DNA of 64,000 bases. Source: Streptomyces filamentosus (GTDB lineage Bacteria > Actinomycetota > Actinomycetes > Streptomycetales > Streptomycetaceae). The stretch is taken from positions 186,001 through 250,000 of the forward strand of contig NZ_BNBE01000002.1 of assembly GCF_014654895.1 (NCBI RefSeq). The letters are read 5' to 3'. The position numbers and the translations under genes were made by a program. Of the stretch, positions 55,078 through 63,187 are shown piece after piece (the stretch's first letter is position 1; each line of letters opens with the position of its first letter). The notes below the pieces were generated by a model that saw only the letters and a list, made by a program, of their open reading frames with translations, ran no database searches and was not told the DNA's origin.

Positions 55078-56093
55078 AGCGCGGTCACCGCCTTCCTACA
55101 GGCGGCCCAGCGGTGGGCGAGGAGCCAGCGCAGGCCCGGGTGGAGGGCGTCGAGCACGTCGCGGGTGACGGCTTCCGGCTCGCCGTACTGGATCTGCCGG
55201 TACGCCTCGAACAGGAGCAGGACCTGCTGCCAGTAGGCGGGGAAGCCGAGGTGGGCAATCTCGGCGGCTCTGTAGTCCCGGGTGTTGGTCCGCAGCAGCT
55301 CTTCGTGCACCAGGAGCTCGGTGATGGTGTCCGGGCTCGTGCTGTGCGGCATGACCGGGAAGTCGAAGTCGGGCGCGGTGGGGCGCTGCTGCGCCTCGTC
55401 CAGGACCCGCTTGACCCGCTCCATGTTCGCCTCGTTGACGTGTGCGGAGCCGATGGTGTGGGTGTAGCTGCCGAGTTCCAGGCCGAGCTGGATGGCCGCG
55501 TACTCCTGGATCATCGTGAAGGAGAAGACGTCGGAGAGCAGGCCGCAGTCGAGGTCGTTGGCCCGCATGTGGCAGACCATGTGCAGACGGCCGCTGCGGA
55601 CGAGGAGGTGCAGGCCGGCCAGGCACGCCATGTCGATGTTGTCGGGGATGGCGTGCTCGTCGGGCGAGAACACGGGGAGGTAGCCGCGCTTGCTGTCGCT
55701 CTCGGTGCGCAGCAGGTCGAGGACCCGGTCGAAGGAGGACAGGGTGTCACCCGCGGCTGGGGTGAAGAGGGTGTGGCCGTAGGCGGAGCCGCCGAGGTGG
55801 ACGCCGTCGGCGGAGCTGGACCGCATGGAGGGGGCGTAGTAGCCGATCATCTCCAGGTCGCGGCGGCCGGCGAGGTACCAGAGGGCTTCGGCGAACTGGA
55901 AGACCGGGTTGGCCTTGCGCTCGGCGAGGTAGGGGAGTCGCTGGCGGGGGTCGGGCAGCCGGAAGGTGACCCCGAGGACTTCGCGGGCCGCGTTCCCGCG
56001 GGCGTCGATGTGGTGCTCGGGGGACTGCGAGGCCAGCCTCAGGAGGTCGAGGTAGGCGCCTTCGACCGACTGATAGGTGGGTGGGGTGAGCAT
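55074..56093 (-). CDS. thymidylate synthase-like cytidylate (hydroxymethyl)transferase
   Basis: A 339-residue thymidylate synthase-fold enzyme, probably first gene of the operon. Catalytic Cys157 (MACLAG), Arg177 and Asp180 (MRANDLDCG) and His218 (IGSAHV) align with E. coli ThyA Cys146, Arg166, Asp169 and His207 at identical spacing. At the ThyA Asn177 position there is Asp188 (LLSDVFS). That Asp is the known switch from dUMP to dCMP/CMP in T4 dCMP hydroxymethylase and related enzymes. The ThyA Tyr209 position is Asn220. The likely product is a 5-(hydroxy)methyl-cytidine monophosphate; substrate sugar is unresolved. Confidence 0.85.
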   Translation of the reverse strand: MLTPPTYQSVEGAYLDLLRLASQSPEHHIDARGNAAREVLGVTFRLPDPRQRLPYLAERKANPVFQFAEALWYLAGRRDLEMIGYYAPSMRSSSADGVHLGGSAYGHTLFTPAAGDTLSSFDRVLDLLRTESDSKRGYLPVFSPDEHAIPDNIDMACLAGLHLLVRSGRLHMVCHMRANDLDCGLLSDVFSFTMIQEYAAIQLGLELGSYTHTIGSAHVNEANMERVKRVLDEAQQRPTAPDFDFPVMPHSTSPDTITELLVHEELLRTNTRDYRAAEIAHLGFPAYWQQVLLLFEAYRQIQYGEPEAVTRDVLDALHPGLRWLLAHRWAACRKAVTAL

Positions 56094-56168
56094 GTGTCTC
56101 CAAGTCTGTGCAGGGCCGTGGCTACGGCCGGTACCGACATGGGCGTGATGCGGCCAGGGCAGGGGCAG

Positions 56169-56381
56169 TCAGCGTTTTCTCCTGGCCGGGCGGAACTTCG
56201 TTCCGGCCTCGGTGAGGAGCCGGTGGACGGTGCTGTACGACCAGTCCGTCACTGCGGCGATGCCGCGGATCGTGATGCCCTTCTCGTACAGTTCGCGCAG
56301 CTCGGCGGCGACCCGTGTCCGTTCGGGCCCCTTGGGCAGGGGGTCTTTGCGGGGCTTCCTCCGGCTGCCCCGGTCAGGCAT
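56169..56381 (-). CDS. small HTH protein
   Basis: A 70-residue basic protein. LYEKGITIRGIAAVTDWSYSTVHRLLTEAG is a recombinase-type helix-turn-helix. The ATG at 56381 overlaps the end of the DUF6082 gene, so they are coupled. It lies 76 bases before the nucleotide operon and may regulate it. Confidence 0.75.
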   Translation of the reverse strand: MPDRGSRRKPRKDPLPKGPERTRVAAELRELYEKGITIRGIAAVTDWSYSTVHRLLTEAGTKFRPARRKR

Positions 56382-56925
56382 CCGCGGGCGTCTTCTCGGA
56401 GGTCTGGGCGGAGATCGTGACGTGGGCGTAGTCGAGGACCTCCATGAACTCGCGGCTCTCCGGGCTCTGGGACTCCTGGGAGCGGAAGGCCCGGGTGACG
56501 GTCCAGAAGGGGCGGACGGCCGGACGCTCCATGAGGGCGCGGGCCCGCACGCCCAGCTCGTCCAGGTCGCACAGCCCCAGCTCGTAGAAGGTCTGGGTGA
56601 GACTGATCTGCCGGTTGACCCGTACGTACTCGGCCATCTGCTCGGCAGACCTGTCGTCCTTGGCCCAGATCTCCTGGTGCTGGGGGTCGGTCGCGATGTC
56701 GGCGAGCAGCCGCTGGTGCAGAGCCGCGATACCGAGCTGGAGCCGCTGCTGGTGCTGGAGCCTGGAAAGCGCGGCTTCCGCGCCGTGCCGCTCGGTGGCG
56801 TGCTGGATCGCCTCCCTGTGGTGCTTGTCGGCGAGGTCCTGGCGCTCCTGGTGCCGGCGCTCGGCACTCAGAGAGGCGAAGACGGTCGCTCCGGCGGCGA
56901 AGGCGATGGCGTGGCTGAGCTTCAT
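56374..56925 (-). CDS. DUF6082 family protein
   Basis: A 183-residue protein from ATG 56925. A short N-terminal hydrophobic segment (IAFAAGATVFASL) is followed by long charged helices; the tail has FWTVTRAFRSQ and EFMEVLDYAH, the usual block of DUF6082. This family is common in Streptomyces next to regulatory HTH genes; function unknown. Confidence 0.78.
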   Translation of the reverse strand: MKLSHAIAFAAGATVFASLSAERRHQERQDLADKHHREAIQHATERHGAEAALSRLQHQQRLQLGIAALHQRLLADIATDPQHQEIWAKDDRSAEQMAEYVRVNRQISLTQTFYELGLCDLDELGVRARALMERPAVRPFWTVTRAFRSQESQSPESREFMEVLDYAHVTISAQTSEKTPADA

Positions 56926-57049
56926 GATTCGGCCTTCCGTGGGTCGGGTTGCTGGGGTGGAGCTGGTACGGGGAGAGAGCGCGGGACGGTGCCGTGGCAT
57001 CGGTCGCGGGCGGGCGGCACGCGACTGCTCTTCGGCAGGCCGCGGCGGT

Positions 57050-57574
57050 CTAGAGGGTGGTGCGGACCTGGTCCAGGACGGCTTCCTGCGGGTCGCGGAC
57101 GTAGAAGGCGCGGCCGGCAGGGCCGTCTCGGTCGGTCACAAGGCCGTCCCGGATGACTCCGTGCAGCGCCCGGGGGACCGCCTCGACGTCGAGGCCGTGC
57201 CGTTGGGCGAGGATGCCGGTGGGCAGCGCGTCGCCCGGCCGGTGTTTGCCCTCCCGGATGCCGTCGCGGACGGCCCGGTCGAGGGCGACGTCGAACGGGT
57301 GCTGCTCTCCAGGGCCCAGGCGGTAGCGGTGGCCCCGGTAGCTGTAGGCGATCTCGCCTTCGAGGTCCAGCCGCCTCAGAGCGGACGTGAGGGACGTCTC
57401 GGTGATGCCGAGGACCGCCGAGAGATCCGCCAGCGTCGGCAGCTTCGTCCCGGCGGGAAGCGCCGTCACGTGCGCGCGGACCATAGCGAGGTGGAGCGCG
57501 TGCAGCTGGGCTTCAGGGGCCTGGTGCTCGGCCGCCGCCCGTAAGAACTCGATGGGCAGAGTCTCAGGCGGCAC
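57050..57574 (-). CDS. GntR-like winged-helix regulator
   Basis: About 174 residues from GTG 57574. Two winged-helix-type segments: LPTLADLSAVLGITETSLTSALRRLDLEG (about 47-75) and a second GDALPTGILAQRHGLDVEAVPRALHGVIRDGLV (about 115-147). It has no separate ligand domain. The start overlaps the DUF5999 gene end. A likely regulator in this block. Confidence 0.75.
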   Translation of the reverse strand: MPPETLPIEFLRAAAEHQAPEAQLHALHLAMVRAHVTALPAGTKLPTLADLSAVLGITETSLTSALRRLDLEGEIAYSYRGHRYRLGPGEQHPFDVALDRAVRDGIREGKHRPGDALPTGILAQRHGLDVEAVPRALHGVIRDGLVTDRDGPAGRAFYVRDPQEAVLDQVRTTL

Positions 57575-57761
57575 GAAGGGCCTCCTCGGGCCGGTGCGGC
57601 GGGACGATCGTCCCGTCCGGCAGCAGCTCGCCGGTGTCCTCGAAGAGCAGGACGCCGTTGCACAGCAGGCTCCAGCCCTGCTCCGGGTGGGGGGCCACCG
57701 GCAGGGCCGCCTCACGGTCGCTGGAGTCGGCGGCGGGACAGCGGGGGACGTGGCTACACAC
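57564..57761 (-). CDS. DUF5999 family protein
   Basis: A 65-residue protein from GTG 57761: CSHVPRCPAADSSDREAA followed by HPEQGWSLLCNGVLLFEDTG and ELLPDGTIV, the whole DUF5999 pattern. Small actinobacterial protein of unknown function, with conserved Cys and His residues near the N terminus. Confidence 0.8.
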   Translation of the reverse strand: MCSHVPRCPAADSSDREAALPVAPHPEQGWSLLCNGVLLFEDTGELLPDGTIVPPHRPEEALRAA

Positions 57762-57892
57762 GACGGGGTTCCTCCAGGAGGGTCCTCGTACGCCGGACCG
57801 GCACCCGGGAGGCGGCGCGTCAATCCCATGCCGATGTACCAGGAGATCGGGGCGCGGCACGGCGCCGCGGATGGTCGGGAAGGCGGGGCAGA

Positions 57893-58477
57893 TCAGCCGC
57901 CGGGCCCACGCAGGACGACGGCGATGACCTGCTGATGGGGGTCGACGGTGTACTGGTGGTGCTCGCGCCATCCCTGGGCGAGGGCGCGGACTTGGGCGTC
58001 GGGGAAGCCGGCCGCGCGGACGTCCGAGACGGACGTGGTCACGTGGAGGACGCCGTCCGGGCGCAGCCACCGGCGGATGTCGGTCATCAGGCGCGGGACG
58101 TCCATGAGGTGGAGGGAGTGTCGGCAGGACACGATGTCGGCGCTCCCGGGGCGGAGACTGGCCGGGATCGCGCCGGCGGTGAAGTCGTGCCGGGCGAAGT
58201 GGAGGCGGGCGGTGTGCTCCGTGTGAACCTCCCGGGCCCACTCGATCACGGCGCCGTCGCTGTCGTAGCCGGCGACGGCCAGCCCCAGGCGGGCGATCTC
58301 GCACGCCCACTCCCCGGTGCCTGTGCCGATGTCCACAGCGGTCTGGCCCGGCGCGGCTCCGGAGTGGCTCTGGAAGAGGCGGACCTCTTCGTCCGAGATC
58401 GGGATGTACCCCGTGTCAGTGAGCGAACGCATGCGCTCCCAGAGGTCCTGGGGGCGGCCCGGGGCGGGTGCTTTCAT
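57893..58477 (-). CDS. class I SAM-dependent methyltransferase
   Basis: A 194-residue enzyme with motif I VDIGTGTGEWACEIA, acidic residue in AGYDSD, HDFTAG and SADIVSCRHSLHLM (motif II-IV), and WLRPDGVLHVTTS. Fold of a small-molecule methyltransferase. Its stop lies about 130 bases before the DUF5999 start. It could act on the nucleotide product or on a regulator; no evidence decides. Confidence 0.85.
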   Translation of the reverse strand: MKAPAPGRPQDLWERMRSLTDTGYIPISDEEVRLFQSHSGAAPGQTAVDIGTGTGEWACEIARLGLAVAGYDSDGAVIEWAREVHTEHTARLHFARHDFTAGAIPASLRPGSADIVSCRHSLHLMDVPRLMTDIRRWLRPDGVLHVTTSVSDVRAAGFPDAQVRALAQGWREHHQYTVDPHQQVIAVVLRGPGG

Positions 58478-58659
58478 GCCGTGGCCTCCTGCTGCTGCTC
58501 GGTGCCAGCCGGGAGGGACGGGGGTCTGCGGGGGCGGGCGAGCCTGCCGTGGACGGGGCTGGGCTTCGGGACAAACAGGTCCACCTGCAACGGCGCCGGC
58601 AGGCGGGGTGTGCCCGCTGCGAGGGCCTGGCCGGGTACGCGGGTGGCGAGGGGGTTCAT
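58474..58659 (-). CDS. small hypothetical protein
   Basis: A 61-residue proline- and arginine-rich protein from ATG 58659; its stop overlaps the methyltransferase start by four bases. No domain recognised; coupling is the main support. Confidence 0.5.
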   Translation of the reverse strand: MNPLATRVPGQALAAGTPRLPAPLQVDLFVPKPSPVHGRLARPRRPPSLPAGTEQQQEATA

Positions 58660-58668
58660 GGTGTCCTC

Positions 58669-58782
58669 TCAGGGGCTGTTGCTGAGCAGGAGGAGGGGGA
58701 CCAGGGTGCCGACGACGAGCACGAGGAGGATCTGGGCGGCGATCTGCCGCCAGCCGACCCCGCGGGCGTCGAGCCAGTGCAG
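58669..58782 (-). CDS. possible small membrane protein
   Basis: A 37-codon frame reading HWLDARGVGWRQIAAQILLVL then VVGTLVPLLLLSNSP, one membrane helix. The only start is CTG at 58782 behind AGGAGG, three bases away, so it is not a standard start. It begins right after the stop of the recombinase-like gene. Low certainty. Confidence 0.35.
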   Translation of the reverse strand: MHWLDARGVGWRQIAAQILLVLVVGTLVPLLLLSNSP

Positions 58783-58791
58783 CGGCCTCCT

Positions 58792-59331
58792 TCAGGGGTC
58801 GGCCTCGCGGACCAGGAGTTCGGTGAACCCCTGGAGTCTGGCGATCTCCTTCAGCTCCGCGGTGTAGGCAGCCAGGTTGGTGCTGATGTGGGTGCGGTCG
58901 GGGACGAGGACGCCGTCGAGTTGGCCTCTCCGGATCAGGTCACGCACCGCTCTCCACCCCGGCCAGTGCTCCGGCACGGGGTGGGCGCCGGGTTCCAGCT
59001 CCGCCTGGTCGTGGAAGATCCGGGCGACGCGCCAGTTCCGCCTGCCGGCCTCGCGCTGGAGGCTGTCGAGGATGGGGGTGACGTCCTCGCCCCGGACGGT
59101 GCGGACGTAGAGGGCGACCGCCCGTTCGGGACGGACGGTCCGCTCGCGGGTGAAGCTGAAGGTGTTCAGCCTCTGACGCAGGAGGAAGAGCCGCTGCCCG
59201 ACGGGCAACCGCCGACCGGTACCTCCCCGCAGGGTCCGGTCGGCGTACTCCTTGTCCATCCAGTCCTCATACGGGTAGGCGCGGGGCAGCCGGACGGGGC
59301 GGTACTGGTTGCTTCTGTGACTCGTCGGCAT
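58792..59331 (-). CDS. recombinase-like protein (degenerate serine resolvase fold)
   Basis: A 179-residue protein from ATG 59331 (GAGG upstream); 59346 is possible. The part from AVALYVRTVRGEDVTPILDSL onward to WRAVRDLIRRGQLDGVLVPDR and HISTNLAAYTAEL follows the serine-recombinase N-terminal fold. The catalytic Ser of the RxSS loop is absent (VRTVRG), and there is no DNA-binding tail. Probably not a recombinase in function. Confidence 0.6.
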   Translation of the reverse strand: MPTSHRSNQYRPVRLPRAYPYEDWMDKEYADRTLRGGTGRRLPVGQRLFLLRQRLNTFSFTRERTVRPERAVALYVRTVRGEDVTPILDSLQREAGRRNWRVARIFHDQAELEPGAHPVPEHWPGWRAVRDLIRRGQLDGVLVPDRTHISTNLAAYTAELKEIARLQGFTELLVREADP

Positions 59332-59493
59332 CGTCTGCCTCGGCAAGGTCGGGGAAGGTGTTCACGCGGCGTCACTTCTGGGTGCGCGCCCGGAGCGACG
59401 CCGCGTAACCAGACAACCCCTTGTCGAAGGCTTGGGGTTAGGCGCTTGTGACTGTTTTCGCGGTGTGCCACCTAGGCTGTTTTGACTTTTGCT

Positions 59494-59528
59494 TTACCTT
59501 GCCTTCTGTGCCCGCTGCGTTACCTTGC
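59494..59528 (+). promoter_or_regulatory. direct repeats upstream of XRE regulator
   Basis: TTACCTTGC occurs at 59494-59502 and 59520-59528, just before the ATG at 59533; TTGACT (59482-59487) could be a -35 element. The repeats are a plausible operator for the regulator they precede. Confidence 0.5.
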
Positions 59529-59532
59529 GCGC

Positions 59533-60807
59533 ATGGGAGTCGCGCGCAACGTGGCGCTTGAGGAGTGGATAAAGGAGCGGGGGTACAGCTCCAACGACCT
59601 TGCGAAAGAGGTAAATTCACGGCTCGAAGAGCTGACCGGGAAGGTTGGCACCTATGACGGACGTCGCGTTCGGGACTGGCGTGCTGGCCGCGTCCGGTGG
59701 CCGTCCGCAGCTACCAGAAGGATCCTTGCGGACCTCTCCGGAAAGCCGCCGACCGCCTTAGGGTTCATTCCGCCGAGCCGAACCCCCAGGGCAGCCGCAC
59801 CACAGGAGGACCCGATGTATCGCCGCACCCTCGTCGTAGGCGCCGTTTCGGCTGCTGTGGCTGCCGCCTCGCCTAAGACCACCTCGGCGCGCACCATCGG
59901 AATGAGCGATGTCGAACGGCTTCGCGACAAGTTCACCGCCGTGATCGCGAGCGACCATAAGCGCGGAGGGCAGCTGGACATTGAGCAGAGGGCCACGACC
60001 CTCGCGGACACGGCCTTGAACCTCCAGAACGCAGGCAGCGCCACCCAGCGTGTACGCAGCAGCCTCTACGCCACCGCGGCCAGCTTCCGTTCGTCGGCGA
60101 TGTGGGCAGCGATCGACGGGCGACGGTTCAAAGACGCCCTCGCCCACATGCGGGAAGCCCAGCTCCTGGCCGAACTTTCCGGCGACCAGGCGATCAAGTT
60201 CCGGATCTGGTCGCACGCCGGCACCCTCTACCGGCACATGGGACGTCCCGCCGATGCGCGCGCAGCCAACGACGTGGCCCGCCAGCTGCACCTCACCCGC
60301 CGCGACCCCATGTTCGCGTCGCTGGGACTGGCCCGACAGCTGGCCATCCAGGGCACAGCCCACGAACTCCGAAGCCTGCCGCGGACCTTTGACGAAGCCC
60401 GCAACGCCATGGACAGGGCGGATCCAGGTGCTCCCCGCCCCGTATGGCTCCTGGCCTTTTGGGATGAGGCGGAACTCCACTCCCTCGCCCTGAGCGCACA
60501 CCTTGCAGCAGGGGACTGGGTAACAGCCGAGTACCACGCGCACCAGTGCCTGGCCTCGCTCCGGCCGCATATGGAACGCTCTCGCGCCATCACCACCAGT
60601 CGACTTGCTTTGGCGCAGCTCGCGCAGAAAGACGTCGAGGCCGCCACCCACACCGCTATGAAGGTCAAGGCCGAGGCGGCTACCCAACATCCAAGGGTGT
60701 CCCGCATGCTTCAGGAGTTCGGCGCCGCACTCCGCGCGATGGCGCCGGGCAGCACCACTGCCCACATCTGGACCGAGCACACCGCCGCCTGGAGGACGCC
60801 CGCATGA
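59533..60807 (+). CDS. XRE-family regulator with TPR-like domain
   Basis: A 424-residue protein from ATG 59533. N-terminal HTH (ERGYSSNDLAKEVNSRLEEL, VRDWRAGRVRWPSAATRRIL; about 12-70), a short hydrophobic segment (RRTLVVGAVSAAVAAASP, about 98-115), and helical TPR-like repeats (about 150-410). This architecture is common in Streptomyces regulators next to small biosynthetic or signalling clusters. Overlaps the acetyltransferase gene by four bases. Confidence 0.8.
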   Translation: MGVARNVALEEWIKERGYSSNDLAKEVNSRLEELTGKVGTYDGRRVRDWRAGRVRWPSAATRRILADLSGKPPTALGFIPPSRTPRAAAPQEDPMYRRTLVVGAVSAAVAAASPKTTSARTIGMSDVERLRDKFTAVIASDHKRGGQLDIEQRATTLADTALNLQNAGSATQRVRSSLYATAASFRSSAMWAAIDGRRFKDALAHMREAQLLAELSGDQAIKFRIWSHAGTLYRHMGRPADARAANDVARQLHLTRRDPMFASLGLARQLAIQGTAHELRSLPRTFDEARNAMDRADPGAPRPVWLLAFWDEAELHSLALSAHLAAGDWVTAEYHAHQCLASLRPHMERSRAITTSRLALAQLAQKDVEAATHTAMKVKAEAATQHPRVSRMLQEFGAALRAMAPGSTTAHIWTEHTAAWRTPA

Positions 60808-61343
60808 CCTCGGCACACCACCTTGAGCTTCGCACCTTCACTGATTTGGGGACCGTCCGCGGCGACCTCCTCGACGTGTACGCCGAAGTTCGTGCACCAC
60901 TCCTCCACCTGGCGAACTACGCCGTGAGCGCCTTCGGGGAGCGCCTGGACCGGCACGGGGCTGAAGACGGCTTCCAGGCCGTGCTCGCATACGTGGACGA
61001 GAAGCCGGTGGGGTACGTGTACGGCAACCAGATCAAAGACGGCGACCGCTACTGGCAGCGCACCGAGCCGACACCGTCCGAGAAGTACACGGCGCATGCC
61101 GCTGTGGCTCTGAAGGAGATCGGTGTGCGGCCAGCTTGGCGGGGCAAGGGCATAGCCCTTCGTATCCACGACGCCTTCCTTGCGGGGCGGAGCGAGCCCT
61201 ACGTCACCTTGATGGTCAACCCGGAAGCCGGAGACGGAAAGGTCCACCAGCTCTATCGATCGTGGGGCTACGAGGACCTCGGGCACAGCCAGCCGTCGCC
61301 GGCGTCGCCCCGGCTTACGGTCATGATTCGTCCGACGCGCTGA
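60804..61343 (+). CDS. GNAT-family acetyltransferase
   Basis: A 179-residue enzyme from ATG 60804 (ATGA overlap with the regulator). Acetyl-CoA binding motif A: EIGVRPAWRGKGIALRIHDAFL, followed by LMVNPEAGDGKVHQLYRSWGYEDL. Substrate unknown; co-translated with the XRE regulator. Confidence 0.85.
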   Translation: MTSAHHLELRTFTDLGTVRGDLLDVYAEVRAPLLHLANYAVSAFGERLDRHGAEDGFQAVLAYVDEKPVGYVYGNQIKDGDRYWQRTEPTPSEKYTAHAAVALKEIGVRPAWRGKGIALRIHDAFLAGRSEPYVTLMVNPEAGDGKVHQLYRSWGYEDLGHSQPSPASPRLTVMIRPTR

Positions 61344-61497
61344 TTTCCAGATGAGGCCGGCGCAGAGCGGAAACCCGGCAGAGAAGTCACCAGGTAGACC
61401 ACAAAGTCGATTCAATACCGGGAAGCCTGGAGGCCGGTCGGGAAGCATCGGTAACCGGCCCATGCAGAATGGGCTTTGACCTGCGCATACTGCCGCC

Positions 61498-61902
61498 ATG
61501 ACGACCCCGGTCGACCCCCTCGCACGAGCCCGTGAGCTGGCCGAGGCCCGCATCTGCACCGACACCGTCAAGATCTACACCCCGGGCGTCTTCAACCCCG
61601 ATACGTGGGAGTCGACGCCCCACGTGGTGCTGTGGGAGGGGCCTGGAGCGATCCTCCCGGACCGGGAAGCGGACGTGGCAGTGACGGTCCAGGACGGTCA
61701 GGGGACCCCGATGTCGAGGTCCGGCCGGTACCGGCTGCTCACCCCGGTCTCCGCGCCGGAGCACACCGTGACGCTGACGGTGGCGCGAGACCCGGACGCT
61801 GCGGGCCGCATGTGGAGGGACGAGTTGGCCGAGAGGTCCAGCATGCCGGTGCTCCGTCTGACCTGGCTGCGGTACGACGCGACGGCGAACGGCGGTAACT
61901 GA
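61498..61902 (+). CDS. phage head-tail protein (DUF6093-like)
   Basis: A 134-residue protein with DTVKIYTPGVFNPDTWESTP, GAILPDRE and RYRLLTPVSAPEH, the pattern of DUF6093, found in structural modules of actinophages. The next gene overlaps its stop. With 61902 and 62312 it makes a short run of head-tail genes with no other phage genes in view: a prophage remnant. Confidence 0.72.
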   Translation: MTTPVDPLARARELAEARICTDTVKIYTPGVFNPDTWESTPHVVLWEGPGAILPDREADVAVTVQDGQGTPMSRSGRYRLLTPVSAPEHTVTLTVARDPDAAGRMWRDELAERSSMPVLRLTWLRYDATANGGN

Positions 61903-62315
61903 TGGCCGGCTTGGCGCAGGTCAGGGCCTCCCTGGAGGCCCTGATGACGGACACGGTGCGGGTGCGCCGCCTGGCCGGCAAGTCCGACCCGGATGACGGC
62001 GCCCCCGTGTGGGCGACGGTCTACGAGGGTGCGGACTCGCTGCTGTCGACGCGCGGGCAGATCATGGTCCGGCAGCTGCTGGGGGCGGACTGGCTGGGGG
62101 AGGCGTCGGCCTGGTACCAGCTGATGACCCCGCTGGCGGGGCCCGTCGCCGACCCCGTCGACCAGGTGCAGGTGATCAGTGAGGACGAGCAGTCGGCGTC
62201 GGCATTCGTCGGACGGACCTGGTTTGTGGAGGCCCGGACGCAGGTGTCGACGGTGGAGGTGGTGCGGGCGACCCGGCTGGACGAGCAGAGCGGCGCCGTG
62301 GCGGTGGGCATATGA
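61902..62315 (+). CDS. phage head-tail protein
   Basis: A 137-residue protein with ALMTDTVRVRRLAGKSDPDD and YQLMTPLAGPVADPVDQVQV, similar in layout to the protein before it (head-tail joining type). Overlaps its neighbours by one and four bases, as is usual in phage late operons. Confidence 0.68.
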   Translation: MAGLAQVRASLEALMTDTVRVRRLAGKSDPDDGAPVWATVYEGADSLLSTRGQIMVRQLLGADWLGEASAWYQLMTPLAGPVADPVDQVQVISEDEQSASAFVGRTWFVEARTQVSTVEVVRATRLDEQSGAVAVGI

Positions 62316-62482
62316 GCGAGCAGGCTGAAGCGCTGCACCGGGTGCGGATCGTGACCCTGGTGGGGCAGCCGACCGTCGAGATCGATGGCGTGGGCGTGTC
62401 CAGCCTGATCAGCGCCTACCACGGCGCCGGGCAGCACCCTCAGGTGGTCCTGGAGGTTTCCGGCCGCTGGCCGGCGGAGCAG
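62312..62482 (+). pseudogene. phage tail-region gene truncated by CRISPR array
   Basis: ATG 62312 overlaps the previous stop. HRVRIVTLVGQPTVEIDGVG, SSLISAYHGAG and QHPQVVLEVSG look like the start of a phage tail-region protein. From 62483 the frame runs through CRISPR repeats (LLPAPAGMD...), so the native 3' part is gone. Confidence 0.65.
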
Positions 62483-63187
62483 CTGCTCCCCGCGCCCGCA
62501 GGGATGGATCCGGTCTTGCGAACTCGGCTCAGGAGGAGCTCGATTGCTCTCCGCGCGCGGGGGACGGACCCCTGGCCGCCTACCCATTCCCCTTCGCGGT
62601 TCCCTGCTCCCTGCTCGCGCGGAGAGGGATCCTCCCGTTCCATGGCGAGGAGTTGCTTGGCCGCCTGCTCCCCACGTCTGCGGGTGGTTGGCGGGGGTAT
62701 GGGCGTGTGTTTTGTCTGTTTCGGCGGAAGTTGCTTGTGGAGTGGCTGGTGTGGGGTAGAACTGCTGGTCAGGAAGCTGCTCCCCGCGCTCGCGGGGATG
62801 GACCCCGGCCGCTGGCGCCGGCGGCGACGACCAGGACCTGCTCCCCGCGCTCGCGGGGATGGACCCCTACCGCTCTCACGAAGGTACATCACTCACCCCT
62901 GCTCCCCGCGTCCGCGGGGATGGACCTGAGGGCGGGCGCTTCCTGGTCCGGGGGTCAGCCTGCTCCCCGCGTCCGCGGGGATGGACCCTCTCATATGCGA
63001 GCCGGGCCGACCTGTGAGAACTGCTCCCCGCGTCCGCGGGGATGGACCCAGCTACGGGGCGTCCGCCCGGTTCTTCGGGGACTGCTCCCCGCGTCCGCGG
63101 GGATGGACCCCTGGAGTGCGCCCCCGCGATCGGCGCCCTCCAGGGCCTCGCCCAGCGCTGCTCCCCGCGTCCGCGGGGGATGGACCC
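62483..63187 (+). CRISPR. CRISPR array 2, type I-E-like repeats
   Basis: Core: seven repeats at 62777, 62838, 62899, 62960, 63021, 63082 and 63158, of the form CTGCTCCCCGCG...GGGGATGGACCC, with five 32-base spacers and a last spacer of 47 bases; the final repeat has one extra G. Upstream, decayed repeats at 62483, ~62543, 62604 and 62665 keep the 61-base period, then a 112-base gap with no clear repeat. No cas genes are visible. Repeats match array 1. Confidence 0.93.
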
